A DNA stretch of 7,504 bases from an uncultured Corynebacterium sp. (GCA_945631445.1 CALZCR010000074.1:1-7504), one strand, 5' to 3'. Positions 1 through 5,825 are shown, numbered from the stretch's first letter. Notes: generated from the letters alone by a model not told the origin. Numbers and translations: made by a program.

Positions 1-277
1 CCGCCCCACCGTCGGCTCCAGCGACCCCAGCGGCTCCCGCCCTGCCTGCCGCACGGCCGGAATCGGCGTCCCGGCGCGGGCGGCGCCGCGGCGGGTGCTT
101 GGGGTTGGTGCGGGCACCCGGCGCGCCCTGCGACGCCCGCTTGGCCGGGGGGCGGCGCCGGACGGGGCGGCCGTACCGGTCGAGGATCGGCCTGCCGTCG
201 GCGCCGAGGACGTACTCATCGTGGGATGGCCGGCCGTCGTTGGGTGGGCGGGACCCCTCGCGTCCTGAGTCTGTCAT
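1..277 (-). CDS. Probable LytR-CpsA-Psr (LCP) family cell-wall protein, N-terminal fragment
   Basis: This is an open frame read leftwards from ATG at 277 that continues past the window edge, giving 92 codons. What is visible is a hydrophilic, Arg/Pro/Ala/Gly-rich N-terminus. It contains a short motif of the form DEYVLGADGRPILDRYGRPV followed by a basic stretch (RRRPP), then low-complexity sequence. No membrane helix or catalytic domain is reached. Long disordered basic cytoplasmic tails of this kind, often with a 'GPDGRP..DRYGRPVRRRP'-like motif, precede the single helix of actinobacterial LCP proteins, which transfer glycopolymers such as arabinogalactan to peptidoglycan. C. glutamicum LcpB (cg3210) lies in this neighbourhood as I recall. 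The LCP call is therefore inference from context plus the tail motif. A second ATG at 283 is in frame. I prefer 277 because a -10-like TACGCT ends 6 bases before it and no ribosome site is seen. Confidence 0.55.
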   Translation of the reverse strand, partial: MTDSGREGSRPPNDGRPSHDEYVLGADGRPILDRYGRPVRRRPPAKRASQGAPGARTNPKHPPRRRPRRDADSGRAAGRAGAAGVAGADGGA

Positions 278-283
278 GGGCAT

Positions 284-289
284 AGCGTA
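284..289 (-). promoter_or_regulatory. Candidate -10 box for the LCP-like gene
   Basis: On the minus strand the hexamer TACGCT fits TAnnnT and is preceded by GC (the G-n-TA pattern of corynebacterial promoters). Six bases separate it from the ATG at 277, so transcription would begin at or next to that ATG. No good -35 was recognised. If this is right, the ATG at 283 lies upstream of the transcript start and cannot be used. Confidence 0.35.
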
Positions 290-309
290 GCCCGCAGACC
301 CGCTCCGCA

Positions 310-320
310 GGAACTGTTCC
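310..320. repeat. 11-bp perfect inverted repeat upstream of the LCP-like gene
   Basis: GGAACTGTTCC is two 5-base arms around one T. It lies in the gap between the CPBP protease stop (341) and the LCP-like start, and it covers the place where a -35 element would sit relative to the -10 at 284-289. It could be a regulator site. A chance palindrome of this size in GC-rich DNA is also possible. Confidence 0.25.
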
Positions 321-340
321 CGGCGCGTGTGCGCCCACGC

Positions 341-1087
341 TCACAGCCCCAACCAGCTCAGATCGCCGCCGAGGGCGGTGTAGCCGACGAAGGCGACCGC
401 GTCGATGAGAAAGTGCGCGATCACCAGCGGCCAGATGCGGCCGGTCCGGTGGTAGAACCATCCGTAGACCAGGCCCATGACGATGTTGCCGAAGCCGGCG
501 GAGACCCCCTGGTACAGGTGGTAGGAGCCGCGCAGGATCGAGGAGGCGGCCAGCACCGCCGGCAGGCCCCACCCGAGGTGGCGCAGCCGGGTGAACAGCC
601 ACATCACCACGACCACTTCTTCGCCGAAGGCATTGGCCAGCGACCAGAGCAACAGCACGGGCACTTCGATCTCCGGATGCGCCATGCCGGTGGGCACGAC
701 CACTTTCGATAACCCGGTCTGCACGGAGAAGACGTAGAGGCCCAGGCCGGGCAGCCCGATGACGGCGGCGAGCACCGCACCCCACCCCAGGTCGGACCAG
801 CGCCACCGCGGGATGCGCACGCCGTCGATGACCAATAAGAACAGCGCCAATCCGCCCCAGGCGAATAACACGCCGGCGCTGCACAACTGCAGGGCCAGGT
901 CCAGCCAGGGCAGCTCCGACTGGGAGGCGTTCAAGGTGACCTGCTGCTCGTTGAGCGCTTCTTCGGCTAGCAGGTCGTCGATCAGCCGCAGCAGGCTGCG
1001 TAAGCCCGACATGCCGAAGGTCACGGTCAGGACCAGCAGGATCTCTGCGCGCAGCCGCGTTTTCCGGGGCATGGTCTCAGCGGTCAT
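341..1087 (-). CDS. CPBP-family (CAAX-type) intramembrane metalloprotease
   Basis: This 248-residue polytopic membrane protein has hydrophobic segments at about 14-30, 66-88, 101-122, 142-163, 172-185 and 200-235. It carries the three family signatures. The first is a Glu-Glu pair at 156-157 (FGEEVVVV), the second is His190 within SYHLYQG, and the third is AHFLID with His225 and Asp229 (HxxxD). These residues form the metal site and active centre of CPBP/Rce1-type proteases, which cleave substrates inside the membrane. The substrate here is unknown. The usual EExxxR is EExxxV, so the family arginine is missing at that place. I believe this variant is shared by some actinobacterial members. 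The start at 1087 is supported by AGGAG at 1095-1099, 7 bases upstream inside the amidase gene. The gene overlaps the amidase stop by 11 bp, so it is probably co-transcribed and translationally coupled. A later Met6 (1072) lacks such a site. Confidence 0.88.
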   Translation of the reverse strand: MTAETMPRKTRLRAEILLVLTVTFGMSGLRSLLRLIDDLLAEEALNEQQVTLNASQSELPWLDLALQLCSAGVLFAWGGLALFLLVIDGVRIPRWRWSDLGWGAVLAAVIGLPGLGLYVFSVQTGLSKVVVPTGMAHPEIEVPVLLLWSLANAFGEEVVVVMWLFTRLRHLGWGLPAVLAASSILRGSYHLYQGVSAGFGNIVMGLVYGWFYHRTGRIWPLVIAHFLIDAVAFVGYTALGGDLSWLGL

Positions 1088-2219
1088 CGGTGAGCTCCTG
1101 CGCGAGTCCGAGCAGCGTGGCGTCGTCGACGGTGACCGCGCCCAGTTGCACGGCGGTCGGCGGTCGGCCGGGCCGGGGCCAGGGCACCGAGATCGCCGCC
1201 GTGCCCGCCACGTTGAACAACGACGCCCAGGGCGACCACCGCGTCTGGGCCCGGAAGTTGTCTGCCGGCGCCTGTGCTGCGAAGTACCCGATCGGCGGGG
1301 GATCGCAGGCCAGCGTCGGGGTCAGCAACACGTCCACGCCCCAGAACTCGTGCAGCGCCCGCGGCAACGCCGCCGCATGCGCCCGGGCGGCGGCCAACCG
1401 GGCGCCGGAGACCTCGCGGCCGTGTCCGCGCAACCAGGCGGCGAGCCCCTCGGCCTCCGGCAGGGGCGCGAGTTTGGCGGTGAACAGGTCGGTGAAAGCC
1501 CCGAACGTCTCCGCCGCCTGCTCCCAGGGACGCACGCGGCGGACGGTGTGTCCGGCGTCGGCAAGCCGCTCGGCGGCCTGCTCGGCGCCGCGCAGCCAGT
1601 CCCCGGCCACCTCAGCCGGGGCGAACAACGGCTCGAAGAGCACCCCGACCCGGAGGTGACGCCGCTGCGGGGCGAGGCCGTGCAGGAACGCGGAGTCGGC
1701 CACCGAACGGGTGAGAAACCCCTGCGCCGACAAACCTTCATGGGCCGGCATGAACCCGACCAACCCGGTGGCCGCGGCCGGGACCCGGATTGATCCGCCG
1801 CCGTCGGAGGCGTGCGCCGCGCGCACCAGCCCGCGTGCGACCATCACCGCCGCCCCACCCGAGGACCCGCCCGGCGTATGCCCCGGATACAGCGGATTAT
1901 CCGGGGCCGGCAGCCCCACCGGCTCGGTGTGGATGGTCAAGCCCAGCTCCGGGACGGCGGACTTGCCAGGAATCACCGCACCCTGGGCCTCCAGGCGGGC
2001 GAGGAAAGGATCCGTGCGCTCCGCCGGCCGCGTCCGCCGCACCGAACCGAAGGTCGTGGGCATGCCGGCGACGTCATATAAGTCCTTCGCCGGAATCACC
2101 CACCCGGTCAACCGGCCTATGCCGGTGGGGCGCCTGTCCAGATCGACATAAGAAAAACCGTGCTCCGGCGGCGACGACACGGCCAGCTGAGCGGCGAGAC
2201 GCTCGAGGGTGTGGACCAT
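1077..2219 (-). CDS. Amidase-signature family hydrolase
   Basis: This 380-residue protein is predicted to be cytoplasmic, with no signal peptide seen. It has the complete Ser-cisSer-Lys triad of the amidase signature family: Lys45 in VIPAKDLYDVAG, Ser119 in the glycine-rich TPGGSSGGAA loop, and nucleophile Ser143 in DGGGSIRVPAA. The Ser119-Ser143 spacing of 24 equals that of well-studied members such as FAAH and malonamidase. These enzymes hydrolyse amide bonds. The actual substrate cannot be read from sequence. It is shorter than the usual 450-500 residues, mainly through a compact C-terminal half. It is not obviously GatA, since no gatB/gatC neighbours are present. It is first in a leftward unit with the CPBP protease. 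The ATG at 2219 has no clear ribosome site but has a -10-like hexamer 7 bases upstream. Confidence 0.88.
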   Translation of the reverse strand: MVHTLERLAAQLAVSSPPEHGFSYVDLDRRPTGIGRLTGWVIPAKDLYDVAGMPTTFGSVRRTRPAERTDPFLARLEAQGAVIPGKSAVPELGLTIHTEPVGLPAPDNPLYPGHTPGGSSGGAAVMVARGLVRAAHASDGGGSIRVPAAATGLVGFMPAHEGLSAQGFLTRSVADSAFLHGLAPQRRHLRVGVLFEPLFAPAEVAGDWLRGAEQAAERLADAGHTVRRVRPWEQAAETFGAFTDLFTAKLAPLPEAEGLAAWLRGHGREVSGARLAAARAHAAALPRALHEFWGVDVLLTPTLACDPPPIGYFAAQAPADNFRAQTRWSPWASLFNVAGTAAISVPWPRPGRPPTAVQLGAVTVDDATLLGLAQELTDDR

Positions 2220-2226
2220 GCGCTCT

Positions 2227-2232
2227 ACTCTA
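2227..2232 (-). promoter_or_regulatory. Candidate -10 box for the amidase gene
   Basis: The minus-strand hexamer TAGAGT fits TAnnnT and is followed by AG (TnG). Seven bases separate it from the amidase ATG at 2219, which places the expected transcript start on or next to the ATG, i.e. a leaderless messenger. A weak -35 resembling TGACCG lies at 2250-2255, over the first base of pheA. Confidence 0.4.
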
Positions 2233-2240
2233 AGGCTGGT

Positions 2241-2246
2241 TAAGCT
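2241..2246 (+). promoter_or_regulatory. Candidate -10 box for pheA
   Basis: TAAGCT fits the corynebacterial pattern GnTAnnnTnG (GTTAAGCTTG in context). It ends 8 bases before the ATG at 2255, suggesting a leaderless pheA messenger. It also overlaps the alternative TTG start at 2246, which would then not be transcribed. Only 8 bp separate it from the divergent amidase -10 box. No good -35 is visible. Confidence 0.42.
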
Positions 2247-2250
2247 TGAC

Positions 2251-2260
2251 GGTCATGACC
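2251..2260. repeat. 10-bp perfect palindrome spanning the pheA start codon
   Basis: GGTCATGACC is its own reverse complement and is centred on the pheA ATG. It directly abuts a near-palindrome GTTAAGCTTGAC at 2239-2250 that covers the -10 box. The pair could be an operator for the divergent amidase/pheA promoters. Equally, the sequence may follow by chance from the start codon context. Confidence 0.2.
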
Positions 2261-3199
2261 ACCACCGTCGCCTATCTGGGGCCGGCCGGAACGTTCACTG
2301 AGGCCGCACTGCAACAATTCACCGACCGCGGCGCCTTCGGCACCGCCGCCGTCACCCCACTGCCCTGCGCTTCCCCCGCCGCCGCCCTCGACGCGATCCG
2401 CGACGGCCGTGCGGACTACGCCGTCGTCGCCATCGAAAACTCCGTCGACGGCGCCGTCACCGGCACCTACGACGCCCTCGTGGAGGGCGACCGCTCCGTA
2501 CAGATCTTCCACGAACTCGAAATCGAGATCGCCTTCGACGTCATGGTCCGCCCCGGCACCACGCTTGCCGACGTCACCACCTTCGCCACCCACCCCATCG
2601 CCCACCAACAGGTGCGCCACTGGCTGGCCAAACACGCGCCCCACGCCGAATTCGTGCCCGCCTCCTCCAACGCCGCCGCCGCCCAACTCGTCGCCGAAGG
2701 CAAGGCCGACGCCGCCGCCGCGCCGGGCCGGGCCGCCGAGATCTTCGGCCTGGACACCCTCGCCGAAGGCGTGGCCGACCGCAACGACGCCCGCACCCGC
2801 TTCGTCGTCGTCGGCGCCCGCGACGTGCCCACCGCCCGCACCGGCAACGACACCACCCTGGTGGTGTTCACCCTGCCGAATGAACCCGGCACCCTGGTCT
2901 ACGCCCTGCAGGAATTCGCCCAGCGCGGCGTCAGCCTCTCCCGCATCGCCTCGCGGCCGAACCCCGACAAGACCCGCACCTACCGCTTCTACGTCGACGC
3001 CGTCGCCCACATCGACGACCTGCCGCTGGCCGAAGCGCTGCGCGCGCTCTGGCTGCGCGCCGAAGACATCGCCTTTTTAGGCTCCTGGCCCTCCGCCCAC
3101 GCCGACGGCCGCGACGACGCCCTAGCCGCCGACCTCGCCCGCCTAGACGAAGCCACCGCCTGGGTCAACGCCGCCCGCACCGGAAAGGCGGAGCAATGA
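2255..3199 (+). CDS. pheA: Prephenate dehydratase (PDT domain plus ACT domain)
   Basis: This enzyme converts prephenate to phenylpyruvate, the committed step of phenylalanine synthesis, in the cytoplasm. It is a 314-residue monofunctional type without a chorismate mutase domain, as in other actinobacteria. The PDT domain spans about 3-188: it opens with TVAYLGPAGTFTEAA and has the AIENSVDG loop (60-67). It also has the NDARTRFVVVG segment (177-187), whose Thr-Arg-Phe (181-183) is the hallmark catalytic TRF motif. A C-terminal ACT domain (about 201-277) would bind phenylalanine for feedback control. Its effector motifs read GTLV (212-215) and ASRP (232-235) instead of the usual GALV and ESRP. 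The ATG at 2255 is chosen over the in-frame TTG at 2246 because MTTTVAYLGPAGTF starts as in homologues and a -10-like box precedes it. Its stop overlaps the next start as ATGA. Confidence 0.95.
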   Translation: MTTTVAYLGPAGTFTEAALQQFTDRGAFGTAAVTPLPCASPAAALDAIRDGRADYAVVAIENSVDGAVTGTYDALVEGDRSVQIFHELEIEIAFDVMVRPGTTLADVTTFATHPIAHQQVRHWLAKHAPHAEFVPASSNAAAAQLVAEGKADAAAAPGRAAEIFGLDTLAEGVADRNDARTRFVVVGARDVPTARTGNDTTLVVFTLPNEPGTLVYALQEFAQRGVSLSRIASRPNPDKTRTYRFYVDAVAHIDDLPLAEALRALWLRAEDIAFLGSWPSAHADGRDDALAADLARLDEATAWVNAARTGKAEQ

Positions 3200-3894
3200 G
3201 CGGCCGCCTCATCCTCGTCCGCCACGGCCAAACCACCTCCAACGTGGGGCGCAAACTCGACACCCTCCCGCCCGGCGCGGAGCTGACCGCTATGGGCCGC
3301 TACCAGGCGCACCGCGTGGGCATGGAACTCGCCGAATTCTGCGGCGTCGCCCCGGGCCATAAAGGCCGCATCCAGTCGGTGAGCACGTCGGTGGCCATCC
3401 GCGCGCAACAGACCTCCATGATCCTGGCGCGCGCCCTCGAACAAGCCGCCACGTTGCCGCGCCAGGCCATGAACGTGCAGGTGCGGGATGGTATCCACGA
3501 GGTCGCCGCCGGCGACTACGAGATGCGCGGGGACGAGCAAGCCCACCGGGAGTACGTGCAGGCCATGTTCGGCTGGTTGCGCGGCGACCCGGAGGCGCGC
3601 ACCCCGCGGGGCGAAAATTACACGCAACTGCTCGGCCGGTACCGGCCGGTGCTGGAAGAGCTGGCGGAGACGCATCCGGACGGGGACGCGGTGGTGGTCA
3701 GCCACGGCGCCGCCATCCGGACGGTGGCCTCGCACGCGGCGGGCTTGGAGCCGACGTTCGCGCTGCAGAACTACCTGAGCAACTGCCGTTACGTGGTGTT
3801 GGAGCCCAACGGCCGCAACTTCGGCCAGTGGTCGGTGTCCAAGTGGGGCGACTCGGTCCGCAGCGACGGCGCCGCCGGTGAATTAGTCCCGTAA
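3196..3894 (+). CDS. Histidine phosphatase superfamily protein (phosphoglycerate-mutase-like)
   Basis: This 232-residue cytoplasmic protein belongs to the histidine phosphatase superfamily. The signature LVRHGQT (7-13) contains the phospho-acceptor His10. Arg9 and Arg69 (SVAIRAQQT) would bind phosphate, Glu102 (GIHEVAAGDYE) is the likely proton donor, and His170 in VVVSHGAAIRTV completes the pocket. The family includes cofactor-dependent mutases and many small-molecule phosphatases. The divergence from the classical gpmA type and the site beside pheA favour a phosphatase rather than the glycolytic enzyme. The substrate is unknown. The gene starts inside the pheA stop (ATGA) with GGCGGAG upstream, indicating tight coupling. 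The pheA-phosphatase pair is, as I recall, conserved as Rv3838c-Rv3837c in M. tuberculosis. Its 3' end overlaps the opposing membrane-protein gene by 12 bp. Confidence 0.9.
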   Translation: MSGRLILVRHGQTTSNVGRKLDTLPPGAELTAMGRYQAHRVGMELAEFCGVAPGHKGRIQSVSTSVAIRAQQTSMILARALEQAATLPRQAMNVQVRDGIHEVAAGDYEMRGDEQAHREYVQAMFGWLRGDPEARTPRGENYTQLLGRYRPVLEELAETHPDGDAVVVSHGAAIRTVASHAAGLEPTFALQNYLSNCRYVVLEPNGRNFGQWSVSKWGDSVRSDGAAGELVP

Positions 3895-4287
3895 CGACTG
3901 CTCGTGCGGGCATCGCCCGTGGGCGGGGCAACGGGTGATGCGCAGGCCGCCGACCAGCCCGAAACGCCCGGCCCGGCGCGCCTGCGGGCTCTCCCTGCCG
4001 TCGTCATCGTCGGTCGCGCCGGGTGTGCGCACGAGGGTGGCGAGGAGCATGCCCGACAGGATCGACGTCAGGATCCACACCGGGTAGTTCCGCCACACCG
4101 GGGGGACGTCGCGGGTGGAGAAGGGGCTGGGGAGTAAGACGCTGGACAGGCCGATGAGCACCGCCACCACGAGCGCCGCGACCGCTGCGATGAGGACGTG
4201 ACGTCCAGTCCACCGGGACAGCGCGGCCAACACGTCCGGGAGTTTCTGGCGGGGCCTCTTTGGTTCCAGGACCGCCGGGTGGTTCAT
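3883..4287 (-). CDS. Small two-helix membrane protein of unknown function
   Basis: I do not recognise the family. From ATG at 4287 it is 134 residues. A basic N-terminus (KRPRQKLPDVL) is followed by two predicted membrane helices, at about 31-52 (HVLIAAVAALVVAVLIGL) and 69-86 (YPVWILTSILSGMLLATL). An 18-residue loop joins them, and a hydrophilic tail follows. By the positive-inside rule both termini would be cytoplasmic. The tail holds an acidic DDDDGRES patch, an arginine-rich patch and a cysteine pair in CPAHGRCP (Cys120, Cys126). In-frame ATG 4308 and GTG 4296 are possible earlier starts. I chose 4287 because GGTGA lies 5 bases upstream. It is the last gene of the block with the zincin and septum-family genes, 48 bp after the zincin stop (27 bp if 4308 is used). 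It converges on the phosphatase gene with a 12-bp overlap. Confidence 0.75.
   Translation of the reverse strand: MNHPAVLEPKRPRQKLPDVLAALSRWTGRHVLIAAVAALVVAVLIGLSSVLLPSPFSTRDVPPVWRNYPVWILTSILSGMLLATLVRTPGATDDDDGRESPQARRAGRFGLVGGLRITRCPAHGRCPHEQSLRD
3910..3941. other. 10-bp stem hairpin just past the phosphatase gene
   Basis: GCATCGCCCG at 3910-3919 can pair with CGGGTGATGC at 3932-3941, with one G-U wobble and a 12-base loop. It begins 15 bases after the phosphatase stop and lies inside the end of the opposing membrane-protein gene (the CPAHGRCP region). There is no T run on either side, so it is not a canonical intrinsic terminator. It may still slow polymerase or protect the pheA-phosphatase transcript end. 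Confidence 0.3.
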
Positions 4288-4335
4288 GGTCGTCACCGTG
4301 CCACACATCGAGTGCGGGGAGAGGGCGAGGGGAGG

Positions 4336-4683
4336 TCAGCCCCAGCCGAGGAGGTGCAGTTGGTCTTCGTCGATGCCGAAGTAGTGGCCGATCTCGTGGA
4401 AGACGGTGACCTCCACTTCGTGGGCGAGCTGCTCCTCGGAGTGGCAGATGGCCTCGAGGGCCTTTTTGTAGATGAAGATCGCGTCCGGCAGGAAACCGGT
4501 GTGGTCGTGGGTGCGCTCGGTCAGGGCCACGCCTTCGTACAGCCCCAGGATGGTGGGATCGTCTTCGTTGTGGTCACGCACCAGGATCACCACGTTGCGC
4601 AGACGGCGGGCGAATTCGTCGGGGAGTTTGTCCAGCGCGTCGTCGACCATCTCGTCGAAGCGCTCCTCGCTCACGGAGATCAT
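4336..4683 (-). CDS. Minimal zincin-type metallopeptidase family protein
   Basis: This 115-residue soluble protein carries the zinc motif HExxH at 96-100 (FHEIGHYFGIDED), with Asp105 as the likely third ligand. Matching size and the pattern of helix (SEERFDEMVDDALDKLP), strand and terminal zinc helix fit the minimal zincin (DUF1025/PF06262) family, formerly annotated as a conserved hypothetical. Whether these proteins are active peptidases in the cell is not established. The ATG at 4683 overlaps the stop of the septum-family gene as ATGA. A strong AAGGAGG lies about 12 bases upstream within that gene, so translational coupling is likely. The pairing with the septum-family gene matches Rv3836-Rv3835 of M. 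tuberculosis as I recall, which suggests a shared envelope or division-related role (inference). Confidence 0.88.
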   Translation of the reverse strand: MISVSEERFDEMVDDALDKLPDEFARRLRNVVILVRDHNEDDPTILGLYEGVALTERTHDHTGFLPDAIFIYKKALEAICHSEEQLAHEVEVTVFHEIGHYFGIDEDQLHLLGWG

Positions 4684-5786
4684 GGGGCGGGCGCGCCTCC
4701 TTCCGCCGGGGCCGGCGCCGGGGCAGGCCCGTCCTCGGGGGCGGGGGCCGGCGGGCGCACCGGGTCGCGCTCCGGCGGGGGCGTCGGCCGCTCGCCGTCG
4801 ATGGTGAAGCCTTCGGGCCCGTCGGTCGCGGTGCCCTTGAGCACGGAGAAGAACTCGGTCTCCTCGTTGGCGTGGACCAGCCCACAGTTCGTGGAGCGCG
4901 ATCCACTCTCCCAGGAGGAGACCGGGATGACGTTCCAGTAGGGCTGCAGCCTCGACTGGTAGAGGTCTTCTTCCTCACCGAGGTAGTCGATGGCGGCCTC
5001 GGTGCACGCCTCCCGCAGGTGGGCGTCTTGTTCTTCGACGCCGGGGGCGCCGTCGGGGAAGACGCCGGAGAGGTCGGCGACGGCGGTGATTTCGATGTGG
5101 TGGTCCTCGTCGCAGTCGACCACGCTCAGCGAGTCAGAGCCGTCGACGAACTGGCATTCGCCGGGCTGGGCGATGCGCGCCTGGTCCTGCTCGGCGGCGT
5201 ACCCGGAGGTCTTGACGGGCAGGCCGGCGGAATCGGTGGACTGCACCCCGCAGAGCAGGGTGCGATCACCCGCGGCCCACCGTTCCGGCGGGGGCAGGAT
5301 CGAGGCGACCGAGTACCGGCCCAACGGGTCGTAGTTGCCGTCGAGGTAGCGCACGGTCGGGTTCAGGCACAGTTCTTCGCGCAGCTGCGCCTGGCGGGTG
5401 GTGTTGGGGATCTCGGAGTCGCGGCCGAATTCGCTGGCCGGGTAGGCGGCCAGGTCCTCTCGGGAGGAGACCTCGAAGCGGTGCGGCTCCTCACAGGAGA
5501 TGCGTTCGAAGGATTCCACTTCCCCGTCCGGGGTGAACTCCCAGGTCAAACATGTGCCGGCGTCGGCGGTGGTGAAGGGGGTGGCCCGCGGAGCGTCGGT
5601 CGTGGACTCGCCTGGCGTGGTGCTGGCGGACGTGGTGGCGTCGCCGCCTGCCGCGGTGTCCGCGCCGTTGCTGTCCGCCACGTATTGGTAGGAGCCGACG
5701 GCGACGGCCGCTGCGAGCGCGCCGATGAGCCCGACGTTCACCGCGGTCGCGGAGCGCCAGGCACGGCGGGAGCTGCTACTACTCAT
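4680..5786 (-). CDS. Septum formation family protein, single-pass membrane anchored
   Basis: This 368-residue protein has a short basic N-terminus (SSSSSRRAWRS) and one membrane helix at about 14-34, then a Ser/Thr/Ala-rich linker (about 40-72). The extracytoplasmic region follows, ending in a Pro/Ala-rich tail from about 334. The outer region holds eight cysteines in two sets of four: 79, 98, 140, 179 and 211, 225, 261, 301. Each set begins with a GTC/GEC turn followed by a C..PH/DHH..E motif. This is the pattern of the septum-formation family (PF13845), a poorly characterised actinobacterial envelope family. The ATG at 5786 is chosen because AGGAG (5791-5795) sits 4 bases upstream. The frame stays open to 5927, but that extension would run into the regulator gene and looks unlike protein. 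It heads a probable operon with the zincin and the small membrane protein. Confidence 0.85.
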   Translation of the reverse strand: MSSSSSRRAWRSATAVNVGLIGALAAAVAVGSYQYVADSNGADTAAGGDATTSASTTPGESTTDAPRATPFTTADAGTCLTWEFTPDGEVESFERISCEEPHRFEVSSREDLAAYPASEFGRDSEIPNTTRQAQLREELCLNPTVRYLDGNYDPLGRYSVASILPPPERWAAGDRTLLCGVQSTDSAGLPVKTSGYAAEQDQARIAQPGECQFVDGSDSLSVVDCDEDHHIEITAVADLSGVFPDGAPGVEEQDAHLREACTEAAIDYLGEEEDLYQSRLQPYWNVIPVSSWESGSRSTNCGLVHANEETEFFSVLKGTATDGPEGFTIDGERPTPPPERDPVRPPAPAPEDGPAPAPAPAEGGAPAP

Positions 5787-5819
5787 TGTGCTCCTATTGT
5801 GCACGCGTCGGGCCCGAAA

Positions 5820-5825
5820 ATCATA
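5820..5825 (-). promoter_or_regulatory. Candidate -10 box for the septum-family operon
   Basis: The minus-strand hexamer TATGAT is a close match to TATAAT. It overlaps the stop codon of the upstream regulator gene. A weak -35 (TTCATT, 5844-5849) is spaced 18 bases away. Initiation near 5813 would give a leader of about 27 bases carrying the AGGAG ribosome site, in contrast to the leaderless arrangement seen elsewhere in the window. Confidence 0.42.

Noticed and set aside
325..340. GC-rich hairpin (GCGTG/CACGC) just after the CPBP protease stop as a terminator
   Set aside because: The stem is only 5 bp, the loop is GC-rich and no T run follows on either strand. Such short repeats are expected by chance at this GC content.
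329..712. Plus-strand frames opposite the CPBP and amidase genes (for example 329-712, 759-1793 and 1711-2151)
   Set aside because: They are low-complexity Arg/Pro/Ala/Gly frames with no domains, opposite genes with clear catalytic motifs.
2246..2254. TTG at 2246 as the pheA start
   Set aside because: It adds three residues not typical of homologues, has no good ribosome site, and overlaps the likely -10 box. The ATG at 2255 is preferred, though TTG cannot be excluded.
2240..3010. Long open frame of 256 codons antisense to pheA, rich in Gly, Val and Asp
   Set aside because: It is the mirror of pheA codon bias in GC-rich DNA, has low-complexity composition and no recognisable domain. pheA on the other strand has clear motifs.
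4198..4941. Plus-strand frame opposite the zincin and septum-family genes
   Set aside because: It spans two real genes joined by ATGA on the other strand and is a Gly/Val-rich shadow without motifs.
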